From: Elusimicrobia bacterium CG_4_9_14_3_um_filter_62_55
Lineage (GTDB): Bacteria > Elusimicrobiota > Elusimicrobia > UBA1565
Assembly (NCBI GenBank): GCA_002790095.1
Contig: PFUL01000175.1
Span: 1-46,717, forward strand
Length of the DNA stretch: 46,717 nucleotides
Direction: 5' to 3'
Notes under the pieces: generated by a model
Told to the model about the DNA's origin: nothing
Seen by the model: only the letters and a program-made list of their open reading frames with translations
Database searches by the model: none
Shown: positions 16,194 to 24,034 of the stretch, in pieces
Numbering within the stretch: the stretch's first letter is position 1
Layout of the letters: every line of letters begins with the position of its first letter
Made by a program: the position numbers and the translations under genes

Positions 16194-16448
16194 ATGGCCA
16201 AAACGAACAGCCAGTTTATGAAGCCGGTCCAGCCTTCCGCGGATCTCGCCGAGGTCGTCGGCAACAAGCCGATCCCGCGCACCGAGATCACGAAGAAGCT
16301 GTGGGCGTACATCAAGAAGAACAACCTGCAGGATCCGAAGAACAAGCGGAACATCAACGCCGACGACAAGTTGAAGAAGGTGTTCGGCGGAAAGAAGGTC
16401 GTGAACATGTTCGAGATGACGAAACTCGTCTCGAAGCACCTCGGCTGA
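16194..16448 (+). CDS. SWIB/MDM2-domain protein
   Basis: An 84-residue protein that is essentially one SWIB domain: DLAEVVGNKPIPRTEITKKLWAYIKKNNLQDP, then the KR.I..D..L..VFG pattern, then VNMFEMTKLVSKHLG. The ADLAEVVG, RTEITKKLWAYI and LQDP signatures are intact. Bacterial stand-alone SWIB proteins are small, basic and thought to be chromatin- or topoisomerase-associated. In Chlamydiae the domain is fused to the C-terminus of DNA topoisomerase I. Here a topA without C-terminal zinc fingers lies 1.4 kb away on the other strand. A strong terminator closes the gene. Confidence 0.92.
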   Translation: MAKTNSQFMKPVQPSADLAEVVGNKPIPRTEITKKLWAYIKKNNLQDPKNKRNINADDKLKKVFGGKKVVNMFEMTKLVSKHLG

Positions 16449-16470
16449 TCACGAAAACTCTTCGAGCGAA

Positions 16471-16505
16471 AGCCGTCCGCGGACTCCGCGGGCGGCTTTT
16501 TGTTT
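16471..16505 (+). terminator. Rho-independent terminator after the SWIB gene
   Basis: AGCCGTCCGCGG (16471-16482) pairs with CCGCGGGCGGCT (16486-16497), 12 bp with one G-U wobble, loop ACT, followed by TTTTTGTTT. Confidence 0.92.
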
Positions 16506-16507
16506 CG

Positions 16508-16513
16508 TACACT
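16508..16513 (+). promoter_or_regulatory. -10 box TACACT of the small lipoprotein gene
   Basis: TACACT lies immediately after the terminator T-run and ends 5 nt before the ATG at 16519. There is no room for a ribosome-binding site in a leader. Confidence 0.55.
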
Positions 16514-16518
16514 GTGGC

Positions 16519-16605
16519 ATGAGATTACTTCACGCGTTGACGATCGGTCTGGTCGCTTCCCTGCTGGCGGCCTGCAGCGGGATTCCGCTGATTCCCGGAA
16601 TTTAG
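16519..16605 (+). CDS. 28-residue lipoprotein
   Basis: A very small gene with the full organisation of a real one: upstream terminator, own -10 box, start, stop and downstream terminator. The product begins MRLLHALTIGLVASLLAAC, a complete lipoprotein signal peptide with lipobox LAAC, leaving a mature peptide of only ten residues, CSGIPLIPGI. Entericidin-like and other micro-lipoproteins have this build, and a C-terminal GIPLIPGI-like tail recalls small lipoproteins of other bacteria. The function is unknown; the peptide would sit on the membrane by its lipid. Confidence rests on the lipobox and on the flanking signals. Confidence 0.65.
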   Translation: MRLLHALTIGLVASLLAACSGIPLIPGI

Positions 16606-16632
16606 CGGCGGGGGCGGTCGTAGAAGGGAAAG

Positions 16633-16662
16633 ACCCGCGCTCGAAATCCCGGGTTTTTCTTT
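16633..16662 (+). terminator. Terminator after the small lipoprotein gene
   Basis: ACCCG (16633-16637) pairs with CGGGT (16650-16654), followed by TTTTTCTTTT. The stem is short but the T-tract is strong. Confidence 0.6.
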
Positions 16663-16796
16663 TGCGCTTTATTTATATGAGAAATTGATGGATTAAGAGG
16701 GCGTTATCCCCAATATTGTTCACCCGCCGCACAAGGTTCCGAGACGGGGTGGGAGCTGGAATTGTTCATATTTCCCCAAAATCTTACGCGAATGGT

Positions 16797-16802
16797 TATA
16801 AT
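16797..16802 (+). promoter_or_regulatory. -10 box TATAAT, leaderless start
   Basis: TATAAT with an upstream TG ends 6 nt before the ATG at 16809. It rules out longer in-frame starts such as the one at 16716, which lie upstream of the promoter. Confidence 0.65.
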
Positions 16803-16808
16803 TCAGGC

Positions 16809-17387
16809 ATGAAAAACATGTTGCTTGCCGCCGCAGCCGTTCTCTTAGTCTCGCCGTCCATCGCCGGAGCCCAGTGCGTCCGGGGCAGCGAGAAAGGTCT
16901 TCGGGTCGGTTGGACCGCGTTTAAAACGCCCGCGAAGATCGGCGTCGGCGGCCACCTCCGAGGAATGAAATCGCAGGGACCGAGCGAGGCCCAATCGTGG
17001 CAGCGGCTCGTCTTGGGACAGACGCTGACGCTCGACGCGGACGAGAAGAGCGTCGACACCGACGACAAGGCGCGCGACGCCAAAATCGCGAAGTTCTTCT
17101 TCGACAACATGAAGGGGAAGATCGTCGCCCGCGTCGTGAAGATCGACGAGAAAGAGAAGACGCTCACGCTTTCGGTGACGATGAACGGCCGAACTGTCGA
17201 CAACGTCGCGATGGAGTTCAAGCGCGAGGGCGACGGTCTAAAGGCGCGCGGGCACATCGACGTTCTGGATTTCGGGGCGTCGAAGGCGCTGAAGGCGATC
17301 AACGAGGCCTGCTTCGAGAAGCATCAGGGGAAGACCTGGTCCCACGTCGAAATCCGCTTCGACGCCGACTTCAAGCCCTGCCTCTAA
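16809..17387 (+). CDS. YceI-like exported protein
   Basis: A 192-residue protein with signal peptide MKNMLLAAAAVLLVSPSIAGA. The mature chain follows the YceI lipocalin-like beta-barrel pattern. GLRVGWTAFKTPAKIGVGGHLRG resembles the first strands (VxWxAFKT variant), then come RDAKIAKFFFDNMKG, TLSVTMNGRTVDNVAMEFKREG and a terminal HVEIRFDADFKPC. Family members bind isoprenoid or other lipids in the periplasm. An N-terminal and a C-terminal Cys may pair. The start is set by the promoter 6 nt upstream and by the signal peptide. Confidence 0.75.
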   Translation: MKNMLLAAAAVLLVSPSIAGAQCVRGSEKGLRVGWTAFKTPAKIGVGGHLRGMKSQGPSEAQSWQRLVLGQTLTLDADEKSVDTDDKARDAKIAKFFFDNMKGKIVARVVKIDEKEKTLTLSVTMNGRTVDNVAMEFKREGDGLKARGHIDVLDFGASKALKAINEACFEKHQGKTWSHVEIRFDADFKPCL

Positions 17388-17393
17388 TTAAGT

Positions 17394-17858
17394 TCAGCGG
17401 GACAACCGACTCGCCGCTTCCGGCAGCGCGCGGATCAGCGCCCTTTCGAAACGCGCGATCTCCAAGGCCCCCGCGCTTGCGGCGCGGCTGTTGCCGTGCA
17501 GTTCGACGAACACCGCCGGGTCGGAATTGACCGAGCGAATCTCGGCGAGGTATCGCTCGTAGACCTGTTTCGCCCGGGGCGTATGCTCTTCCTCATCGCT
17601 GGAGCGGACGCCGAAGTTTTCGGTCGGACGGCTGACGTTGATCGGGTGCTCCTTGCGCCGGTAGCCTTCGGCGGCGACGCAATCCCAGCCGATCTTCGGA
17701 CAGACGCGCCACGCGATCGGGACCGTGTTGAAGTCGAAGTCGCCGTGGGGCGCGGCCAGCACGAAGCGCGACTCGAAATCGAGGCTTTTCATCCTTCCGA
17801 GAGGGGCTTCGGCCCTCGCGGCGCCCGCGAGCAGCAGAGCGGTGAGCGTGAATCTCAT
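17394..17858 (-). CDS. Small exported protein, N-formylglutamate-amidohydrolase-like
   Basis: A 154-residue protein. The start at 17858 overlaps the topA stop by 4 nt (ATGA) and gives a signal peptide MRFTLTALLLAGAARA. Motifs in the mature part are FVLAAPHGDFDFNT, INVSRPTE and VFVELHGNSR. The PHG, NxNRPTE and E/D-x-HG-N triplet recall the N-formylglutamate amidohydrolase or poly-gamma-glutamate hydrolase fold, where such His, Asp and Glu bind zinc. It is short for those families, so this is a tentative placement. It is the last gene of the minus-strand operon. Confidence 0.55.
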   Translation of the reverse strand: MRFTLTALLLAGAARAEAPLGRMKSLDFESRFVLAAPHGDFDFNTVPIAWRVCPKIGWDCVAAEGYRRKEHPINVSRPTENFGVRSSDEEEHTPRAKQVYERYLAEIRSVNSDPAVFVELHGNSRAASAGALEIARFERALIRALPEAASRLSR

Positions 17859-19627
17859 GACGCCTTTTGGGAGCGCGGCACCAGCGGATCGTACCACAGT
17901 CCGGCTCCGCGCGCGAGCGCGAGGACGCCGAAGGCCGCCTCGGTGACGACCTTCTGCCATTCCAATTCTCCGCGAGAAATCTTGTCGAGTTCCTCTTCCA
18001 GCCGGGCGGTGTAGTCCAGATCGATGAAATTACCGGAATAGTTGCGCACGAGAAACGCCGTCACCTGCATCCCCAGCGGGGTGCAGTGCAGCATGCGCTT
18101 CTTCTCTTCGACGTAGCCGCGCGTCAGGATCGTGCGCATGATGTTGGCGTAGGTCGAAGGCCGCCCGATGCCGTCTTTCTCAAGTTTCTTGATTAAGGAG
18201 GCCTGGGTGTAGCGCGACGGAGGCTTGGAACTGCGCAGCTTCTGTTCGAGGCCGAGCAGTTTCAGCGGATCCTTCACGGCGAGCATCGGAAGCTCCTTGC
18301 TTTCGTCGAGGTCCGCGTCCTTCTTCGTTTTCTTCTTCCTCTCCTCGGTGGCGTCCCCGCCGGTGAGTTTGCGCCAGCCGTCGAAGAGGATCACCTTGCC
18401 TTTCGCTTGGAACACGCCGAGCGGGACCTTCCCGCGCTTCTCGTGCGTCCATCCTCCGGGCTCGCAGGCCACGTCGATCGTGGTCATCTGGTCCTTGCCC
18501 GGCGCCATCTGGCAGGCGATGAAGCGCCGCCAAATCAAGGTGAACAATTCTCCGGCGGGGCCCTTTCCGGCCGCGGCCGAACCGAGTTCCGGGGCGGTGG
18601 GACGGACCGCCTCGTGCGCCTCCTGCGCGTTCGCCGCTTTCGAGGCGTGGACGATCGGCTTTTCAGGCAGATATTCGGGGGAAAATTTCTTCGCGATCAT
18701 CGCGCGCGCGACGGCGACGGCCTCGGGAGCCAGCGCGGTGGAGTCGGTCCGGTGGTAGGTGATCTTCCCTTCCTCGAATAGGCTCTGCAAAAGCTTCATC
18801 GTCTGTTCGGGGTTGATTTTCAACTGAACCGACGCCGCCTGCTGCACCGTCGCGGTCGTAAACGGCGGCGGGGGATTGCGCAGCGCGTCCCGGCGCTGGC
18901 AGGCGAGCACCTCCCAGACGGCCGTCTTCAAGCGTTCCACCGTTTGCTTCGCCACGCCTTCGTCGCGGAGGCGGTGCCCCAACGGATCGCCCTTCCATTC
19001 ATCGAGGCGCGCGGTAAACGACGGCTTGACGCCTTCCTTTTCCAGAAGCGCGTCCAAAACGAAGTACTTCACGTTGTCGTGCTTGGAGATCTCCTGCTCG
19101 CGCCGGGCGACCAGGCGCAGGGCGACCGACTGCACGCGGCCGGCGCTCTTGGCGTCTTTCGAGACCTTTCGCAGGGTCGGGCTGACCATCCAGCCGACGA
19201 CCCGGTCGAGGACGCGACGCGCCTGCTGCGCGTCGACGAGTCCCGTCGCCAAATCGCGCGGTTCGGCGACGGCCTTCTTCACTTCACGCTCGGTAATCGA
19301 GTGAAAGACGACTCTGCGGTAGGTGTGCTTGCCGATGAGTTCGCTGACATGCCAGGCGATCGCCTCGCCTTCGCGGTCGGGATCCATCGCGAGCAGAACT
19401 TCCTCGGCGTTTTTCGCGAGAGATTTCAACTCCGAGACCGAGCGCGCCGAGCGATCGATCATCTCGTAGGTCACAACGACCTTCCCGTCCTTGAATTCGA
19501 CCGCCAGATCGCCTTTCGCCGGCAGGTCCCGCACATGTCCGAACGAGGCGGCGACGCGGTAGTCGGGTCCGAGAAAGCCCCGGATCTTTTTGACCTTGTT
19601 CGGCGATTCGACGATGACGAGCTTCAA
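17855..19627 (-). CDS. topA: DNA topoisomerase I (type IA), without zinc fingers
   Basis: A 590-residue type IA topoisomerase that relaxes negative supercoils. N-terminal TOPRIM domain: VIVESPNKVKKI (Glu7) and MDPDREGEAIAWH (acidic triad, 81-93). The catalytic Tyr291 is in ITYHRTDSTAL. Other signatures are SAGRVQSVALRL, NAQEAHEAVRPT and DGIGRPSTYANIM. The chain ends soon after the DLDYTARLEEELDKI segment, so the C-terminal zinc-ribbon domains found in E. coli TopA are absent. The start is TTG at 19627, overlapping the YceH stop (TTGA). A Lys-rich insert (TEERKKKTKKDADLDESKE) lies around residue 430. The free SWIB protein nearby may compensate for the missing tail. Confidence 0.95.
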   Translation of the reverse strand: MKLVIVESPNKVKKIRGFLGPDYRVAASFGHVRDLPAKGDLAVEFKDGKVVVTYEMIDRSARSVSELKSLAKNAEEVLLAMDPDREGEAIAWHVSELIGKHTYRRVVFHSITEREVKKAVAEPRDLATGLVDAQQARRVLDRVVGWMVSPTLRKVSKDAKSAGRVQSVALRLVARREQEISKHDNVKYFVLDALLEKEGVKPSFTARLDEWKGDPLGHRLRDEGVAKQTVERLKTAVWEVLACQRRDALRNPPPPFTTATVQQAASVQLKINPEQTMKLLQSLFEEGKITYHRTDSTALAPEAVAVARAMIAKKFSPEYLPEKPIVHASKAANAQEAHEAVRPTAPELGSAAAGKGPAGELFTLIWRRFIACQMAPGKDQMTTIDVACEPGGWTHEKRGKVPLGVFQAKGKVILFDGWRKLTGGDATEERKKKTKKDADLDESKELPMLAVKDPLKLLGLEQKLRSSKPPSRYTQASLIKKLEKDGIGRPSTYANIMRTILTRGYVEEKKRMLHCTPLGMQVTAFLVRNYSGNFIDLDYTARLEEELDKISRGELEWQKVVTEAAFGVLALARGAGLWYDPLVPRSQKAS

Positions 19628-20226
19628 GGGGATTCTGTCAGTTTGTCGAGACGCTCTTCGAGCGACGCGACGCGCTTCTCCAGTTCCGTGATGCGCTCGT
19701 CTTTTGCGGACGCCGGGCGAGGGGCCGACGACGACGGCGCCGGCGGCGCGTCGCCCGAAAACAGATGATGATATTTGCCTCGGGCGCCCCGGGCGACGAA
19801 CGGGCCGTCGGAATCGGCGGCGAGTTTATCGAGCAGAGCGGCGGCGTCTTCCGTCTTTTCGAATTTGGCGATCCGGTCCGTGCGCACGCGGATTTCCGCC
19901 GCGGTTTGCGGGCCGCGCAGCAGAAGCATCGCGATCGTGCCGAGGATGTCGGGGGAATCCCCGGCGCCCAAATGCTCCCCGTAATGCGAGTATTTTGGGA
20001 CGCGGCTGCCGTGGCGCACCGCGGCGAGTCCTTTGTCCTGGAGCGACGCGAGCGCGGCCGCCAACGCATCCGGCTCCAGTTCCATCACCGGGTCGCGGCT
20101 GGTCTTTTGATTGCAGGCGCCCAAGAGCGCGCTGAACGAGAGGGGGTACTGGTCCGGCGTGGTGAAGGATTTTTCGATCAGCGAGCCGAGCGCGCGGGCT
20201 TCGAAGGCGTCCAGTTGTGTGGGCAT
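19624..20226 (-). CDS. YceH/DUF480 family protein
   Basis: A 200-residue protein of the YceH family: two winged-helix units plus a C-terminal coiled coil. Signature stretches are LDAFEARALGSLIEKSFTTPDQYPLSFSALLGACNQKTSRDPV and KYSHY, then DILGTIAMLLLRGPQTAAEIRVRT. The tail KDERITELEKRVASLEERLDKL is a heptad coiled coil. The molecular role is not established in the family. The ATG at 20226 has TAGAAT 6 nt upstream. The stop overlaps the topA start, so the two are translationally coupled. Confidence 0.92.
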   Translation of the reverse strand: MPTQLDAFEARALGSLIEKSFTTPDQYPLSFSALLGACNQKTSRDPVMELEPDALAAALASLQDKGLAAVRHGSRVPKYSHYGEHLGAGDSPDILGTIAMLLLRGPQTAAEIRVRTDRIAKFEKTEDAAALLDKLAADSDGPFVARGARGKYHHLFSGDAPPAPSSSAPRPASAKDERITELEKRVASLEERLDKLTESP

Positions 20227-20232
20227 GCCCCT

Positions 20233-20238
20233 ATTCTA
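20233..20238 (-). promoter_or_regulatory. -10 box TAGAAT of the YceH-topA unit
   Basis: Minus-strand TAGAAT ends 6 nt before the ATG at 20226. The gap AGGGGC could act as a weak Shine-Dalgarno only if the transcript began further upstream. Confidence 0.6.
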
Positions 20239-20272
20239 CTAGAAGTCCGGAATTCGAACCAACGCGGCCCGC

Positions 20273-22000
20273 TTATCCCACGACGCCGAACCGTCGGCGG
20301 TCGGCGGCGACCGGGGCGGCGGCGAGCGCGCCTTTGCGGACGAAGGCCTTTCTGTCTCCGGCGCTCCCTTCGTACGCGGTTCTGCGCAGAGGGGGTTGGT
20401 ACGCCGGGGTTTCGTCGTTTCCGCGCCCGACGGCCCGGGTCATGTTCCATAAACCGAGAGCGCGCGCAACCCGATCGAAGATGCCCGGCTTCCCGACGAG
20501 GCGGTCGAAACGGTTCGCGAGCGCGTCGGCTTGTTCGCGAACCGCCTCGGACGCGGCGTGGCGGCGGACGGCCGGGAGCAGATTGCGATTGAGCGACGCG
20601 AGGGTCCCGTAATGCTTGAACTGGCGCCTCCCGAAGGCGTCGGAGCGCGTCGCGAGCCGTTCGCGCGCGTTGAGGAATATCTCGAGCATCCCGAGAAAGG
20701 GGGGGCCGTTTTCCTCGGCGAGCCGGCGGTGCGCGAGTTCGAAGAGCTCCGCGGCCCGTTCAGGTTTCAAGTTCGGGTGCGACGCGGCGCCCATGCGCCA
20801 TAAGTGAAAATCCTTCCAGCCGAGTTCGGGATCGAGTCGTCCCGCGTCCTTCAGGCGCCGGAACAATTCGGTTCCGGGGCAGGGCTGAAGCGGCGCGACC
20901 TGATAAAACGGCGTGCGCAATTTCACGAAGCGGTCGATCTCCGCGACGATGCCCGCGTCCGTTTGAAAGTCGTAGCCGAACGGGAGCGAGCAGACCGTCA
21001 GCACGCCCGCCTCATGCAGTCCCTTCACGACGGCCTCCGCGTCGCCGCGCCGCTTCGCCGAATCGGCGCCCTCTCCGGATCCTGCGGGCGCCTCAAAGGA
21101 CTCGATGCCCAGCCAGATCGCGCCGCAGCCCGATTCGCGAACCTCCTCCGGATCGATTTTGGAAAGGGAGCGCACGCTCGCGAAGCCGAACCACTTGGCG
21201 CCCCACATCGACGGATCCGCTCGGATCAAGGCGCCGAGCCTTCGAGGATAGGCGGGATCGAGAAAGAGGTCTTCGTCGAAGATCATCGAGAGGAACAAGT
21301 CCGCGTTCATGCGTTCGCGGTGCGCTTTGAGGAAGGCGAACAGTTCCTCCGGTTCGGCGACGCGTAGTTTCTTTCCTCCGAATTGGGCGCTGGTATTGCA
21401 AAAGGTGCACCCGGTCGGACATCCGAGCCCCGCGAGCAGCGCCGGCACGTGCATGTAGCGGCGCAAAAAACCGCGGACGGTGAATCCGGCCCACGGCAAA
21501 AGGAATTGGGTGACGGGAGCGCCTTCTTGCGGGTCGCCGAGGAAGCGGCGCATAAAGGACACGCCCTCCTCCCGGCACAGCGCGTCGGCGAGTTCCTTCA
21601 ACGCCGTCGCCGTCCCGCGGTCGTCGGGCACCGGGTCGTCGAGGGCGCCGACGCCGTAGCCGCCGAGCACGATTCTCGCGGTGGGGCGACGGGCGCGGAT
21701 CAACCGGCTCATCTCCAGCACCCGCTCGGTGTGCAGACTTTTCAAGTGAATCCCGACGACGTCGTAGCCGGCGTCCAGTTCCTCCTCGAACTGCTCCCGC
21801 GTCGGCTCCTCCAAAACGGTCACCGGTCCCGAGAGGTTCTCGGCGATCATGTGCAGCCCGAACTCGTGGAAATGGGAGCTCATCGAGAACGCGCCGTGCC
21901 CGCGAGTCAGGCGCGACGCGAACAGATCGTGCGGGCTCTCGCCGCGGAGTTTATCGAACGGGCCGTACGGCGTCGTGAGCAGGACGCGCGGGAGGCTCAC
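20273..22000 (-). CDS. B12-binding-type radical SAM protein
   Basis: A 575-residue protein. The start is GTG at 22000, overlapping the hydrolase stop as GTGA. An N-terminal Rossmann-like region (YDVVGIHLKSLHTERVLEMSRLI, RIVLGGYGVGA) matches the cobalamin-binding-type domain of this superfamily, but no DxHxxG cobalamin His motif is clear. The radical SAM core has Cys194, Cys198 and Cys201 in GCPTGCTFC for the 4Fe-4S cluster. GIESFEA and PGTELF follow as in the elongator/methylthiotransferase-like core. The C-terminal 150 residues are helical and Arg-rich. The substrate is unknown; relatives act on lipids, hopanoids or peptides. Confidence 0.88.
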   Translation of the reverse strand: MSLPRVLLTTPYGPFDKLRGESPHDLFASRLTRGHGAFSMSSHFHEFGLHMIAENLSGPVTVLEEPTREQFEEELDAGYDVVGIHLKSLHTERVLEMSRLIRARRPTARIVLGGYGVGALDDPVPDDRGTATALKELADALCREEGVSFMRRFLGDPQEGAPVTQFLLPWAGFTVRGFLRRYMHVPALLAGLGCPTGCTFCNTSAQFGGKKLRVAEPEELFAFLKAHRERMNADLFLSMIFDEDLFLDPAYPRRLGALIRADPSMWGAKWFGFASVRSLSKIDPEEVRESGCGAIWLGIESFEAPAGSGEGADSAKRRGDAEAVVKGLHEAGVLTVCSLPFGYDFQTDAGIVAEIDRFVKLRTPFYQVAPLQPCPGTELFRRLKDAGRLDPELGWKDFHLWRMGAASHPNLKPERAAELFELAHRRLAEENGPPFLGMLEIFLNARERLATRSDAFGRRQFKHYGTLASLNRNLLPAVRRHAASEAVREQADALANRFDRLVGKPGIFDRVARALGLWNMTRAVGRGNDETPAYQPPLRRTAYEGSAGDRKAFVRKGALAAAPVAADRRRFGVVG

Positions 22001-22893
22001 CCGTCCGCCTCCGCGGCCAGGCGCAGAATTTCCGAGGCGACGGAGGCGGGGTCGTCCTCTTGCAAATAATGCGAGGCTTCCGGAAGCGTCCGCATGCGGC
22101 ACCCTCCGAGAAGGCGCGCGATGTTCTCACCGGCGCGAATCCGGCAGAACGGGTCGCGGGCGCCCCACAGCACCGTCGCGGGTCGAGCGAACCCGGCGAG
22201 CGCCCGGCGAACGCCGGCCAGGTAAGGGAGGACGGACCGATAGGCCTGCAGCGTTCGGATCAAGCCGAGGCGGCCGCCGTCGCGCAGCAGCAGAAAGCGA
22301 TCGAAGGCTTCGTCTTCGCTGGAGAGCGAGGCGGAGGCGGCGTGGGCGCGGCGGCGCAGATAGCCGTAGAGAAAGCGGGTGAACGCGGCATCGGGCAGGC
22401 TTGCGCGCTGCCAGGACGCCGGAAGCAGCGCCGAGGCGGCGACCGGCGCCGGGATTCTGAATCCGGAAAGAGTCAGCGTGGTGTTCAATACCGTGAGGCT
22501 CGCGACGCGCTCCGGATGGCGAGCGGCGAAGCCGAGGGTGTAGGGACCTCCGACGTCGTGACAGAGCAGATGCGCGCGCTCGACGCCCAACGCGTCTAGG
22601 AAAAGGCCGAAGACGCGCTCGAATTCCTCGAACCGGTAGCGCTCGCGTTCAGGCGGCTTGTCGGAAAAGCCGGCCCCGAAGAGATCCCACGCGATCGCGC
22701 GCCTGCGCCCGGAGAGGCGGTCGAGAACCTTCCTGTAGACGAAGCTGGAGCGGGGAATCCCGTGGGTCAATACCAGAGGCGCCTCTTGGGAACCGGGGAC
22801 TTCTCTGTAAAAGAGATTCAGGCCGTCCACTCGGACGGTGTTCCCTGCGCGGCGCAGGGTTTCCCGTGGGTCCGTCGCGGCCGCTGCGCTCAT
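21997..22893 (-). CDS. Alpha/beta hydrolase, dehalogenase/epoxide-hydrolase type
   Basis: A 298-residue soluble alpha/beta hydrolase. PLVLTHGIPRSSFVYRKVL contains the oxyanion HG motif. The nucleophile elbow is LLCHDVGGPY, so the nucleophile is Asp, as in haloalkane/haloacetate dehalogenases and epoxide hydrolases, not Ser. ATVLWGARDPFC gives the acid region and EASHYLQEDDP the catalytic His. The start is the ATG at 22893, 6 nt after a TGCTACACT promoter; longer frames extend upstream past the promoter. It is the first gene of the minus-strand operon and overlaps the radical SAM gene by 4 nt. Confidence 0.85.
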   Translation of the reverse strand: MSAAAATDPRETLRRAGNTVRVDGLNLFYREVPGSQEAPLVLTHGIPRSSFVYRKVLDRLSGRRRAIAWDLFGAGFSDKPPERERYRFEEFERVFGLFLDALGVERAHLLCHDVGGPYTLGFAARHPERVASLTVLNTTLTLSGFRIPAPVAASALLPASWQRASLPDAAFTRFLYGYLRRRAHAASASLSSEDEAFDRFLLLRDGGRLGLIRTLQAYRSVLPYLAGVRRALAGFARPATVLWGARDPFCRIRAGENIARLLGGCRMRTLPEASHYLQEDDPASVASEILRLAAEADG

Positions 22894-22899
22894 GCTCCC

Positions 22900-22908
22900 A
22901 GTGTAGCA
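22900..22908 (-). promoter_or_regulatory. Extended -10 promoter TGCTACACT, leaderless start
   Basis: Minus-strand TACACT (22900-22905) preceded by TGC, ending 6 nt before the ATG at 22893. It probably drives the operon hydrolase, radical SAM. Confidence 0.65.
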
Positions 22909-23010
22909 GGCCGCCCGTCCCCCGGCCAGGAGCGGTGCTGGAAATGCGGTGTATTGATCAAAGCCGCACATTTTTTTACCCTGGGGGAGGGGTGGGAGCG
23001 CCCCTAAACC

Positions 23011-23346
23011 ATGATCTATAAACTGCTGCTTCCCGGCGAGTGGACGGCCTTCCAGGGCTCCGCCGTCTTCACGGGCTCCCCGGTCGACCGCGCCGACGGG
23101 TTCATTCATTTCTCCACCGCCGAACAGTTGCGCGAGACCGCCCGCAAGCACTTCGCCGAAGAGTCCGGACTCGTGCTGCTGGAGATCGATCCCGCGAGGC
23201 TTTCCGGCGCGCTTAAGTGGGAGCCTTCCCGGGGCGGCGCGCTCTTTCCCCACCTCTATGCCGAACTGCCGCTGCAGGCGGTGACTCGGCATTGGACCCT
23301 TCTCCGAGGCGCCGGCGGGGAGTTAATTCCTGAAAATCTAATATAA
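23011..23346 (+). CDS. DUF952 family protein
   Basis: A 111-residue protein matching the DUF952 pattern: IYKLLLPGEW near the start, PVDRADGFIHFSTAEQL as the core signature, LLEIDPARL, and LFPHLYAELPLQAV at the end. The family is widespread, small and without an established reaction; its fold is related to ADP-ribosyl-handling enzymes. GGGAG lies upstream of the ATG. An AT-rich spacer of about 70 bp follows its 3' end, separating it from the AAA ATPase relic. Confidence 0.9.
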   Translation: MIYKLLLPGEWTAFQGSAVFTGSPVDRADGFIHFSTAEQLRETARKHFAEESGLVLLEIDPARLSGALKWEPSRGGALFPHLYAELPLQAVTRHWTLLRGAGGELIPENLI

Positions 23347-23409
23347 TTAATACATAAATTATAAGTGTATTTTTGATAAACTTAGTATATTTAGATAACT
23401 AACCTACAT

Positions 23410-23910
23410 ATGGATCCCCTTCGAAATCCCTTCTCTCCAGGCGCCGAAAATCCGCCGCCCGAACTAGCCGGTCGCTTCCCGCGCTGTTGATACCCGCGCT
23501 GCGTGCGGTCCTGATCAAGTTGGATCGCATGGAGGGCATCAGCACCAAGGCGAAGCTCGGACTGAGAGTGCTCCGAAGCTTCGTCGGCGCGCTCAAAGTG
23601 AAGCTCGGCGATCAAGAAGCTCGACGCGAGTTTCTTCAGGGTCCGCTTCGACCGGCTCACTCCCCGCGAAAAGGAATACCTGCGCGCGTTGGCGGAATTG
23701 GGGCCGGGCTCCCATCGCTCGGGCGATGCAGCCGATATCCTCGGTGTCAGGGTCGCATCGATCGCACCCCTTCGTTCCGGACTTATCCGCAAAGGGATGG
23801 TCTATAGCCCGGCGCATGGCGACACCGCGTTCACAGTGCCGTTGTTTGACGACTTTATGCGCAGAACCATGCCGGATTGGAAGAATTCGCACAAGAAACG
23901 AATCAAATAG
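23410..23910 (+). pseudogene. Collapsed AAA ATPase relic (N-terminal, middle and C-terminal pieces)
   Basis: Three pieces of one ATPase family survive in order but in different frames. At 23410 MDPLRNPFSPGAENPPPEL is the typical N-terminus leading to the P-loop. From about 23487 comes LLIPALRAVLIKLDRMEGIS and KAKLGLRVLRSFVGALKVK, a segment from the centre of the protein. From about 23650 to 23910 comes LTPREKEYLRALAELGPGSH, then the winged-helix C-terminus ending GDTAFTVPLFDDFMRRTMP. Both Walker motifs are gone, so several hundred bases have been deleted. Intact relatives are about 380-400 residues and occur with mobile or toxin-like loci. The last 73 residues still form an open frame. The identification is from memory of the conserved ends. 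Confidence 0.7.
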
Positions 23911-24034
23911 CGCGAGCCGACTCTCGCGTCGCTTCCCCAGGCCAGGGGTCCCCCGTCCGGGTGGTCGGGAGACCTAGGGGATTTCGGGCCCATCGCCTCT
24001 GACGGAAGGCGGCTTGAGCGGGCATCCTCTCCTT
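23911..24034. other. Leader region of the exported fusion gene, with GGCCC/TAGG tract
   Basis: It contains GGAGACCTAGGGG and TTCGGGCCCATCG (about 23969-23994), one of several similar tracts ahead of exported-protein genes. No clear -10 box stands near the ATG at 24035. Confidence 0.4.

Noticed and set aside
15711-16439. 242-residue frame for the Cys/His-rich protein
   Set aside because: The extra N-terminus is antisense to SWIB; the signal peptide begins at 16091 or 16070.
16716-16808. N-terminal extension of the YceI-like protein
   Set aside because: It lies upstream of the -10 box and would destroy the signal peptide.
21997-23292. 431-residue frame for the alpha/beta hydrolase
   Set aside because: The extension lies upstream of the TGCTACACT promoter and overlaps the DUF952 gene antisense; the ATG at 22893 is the start.
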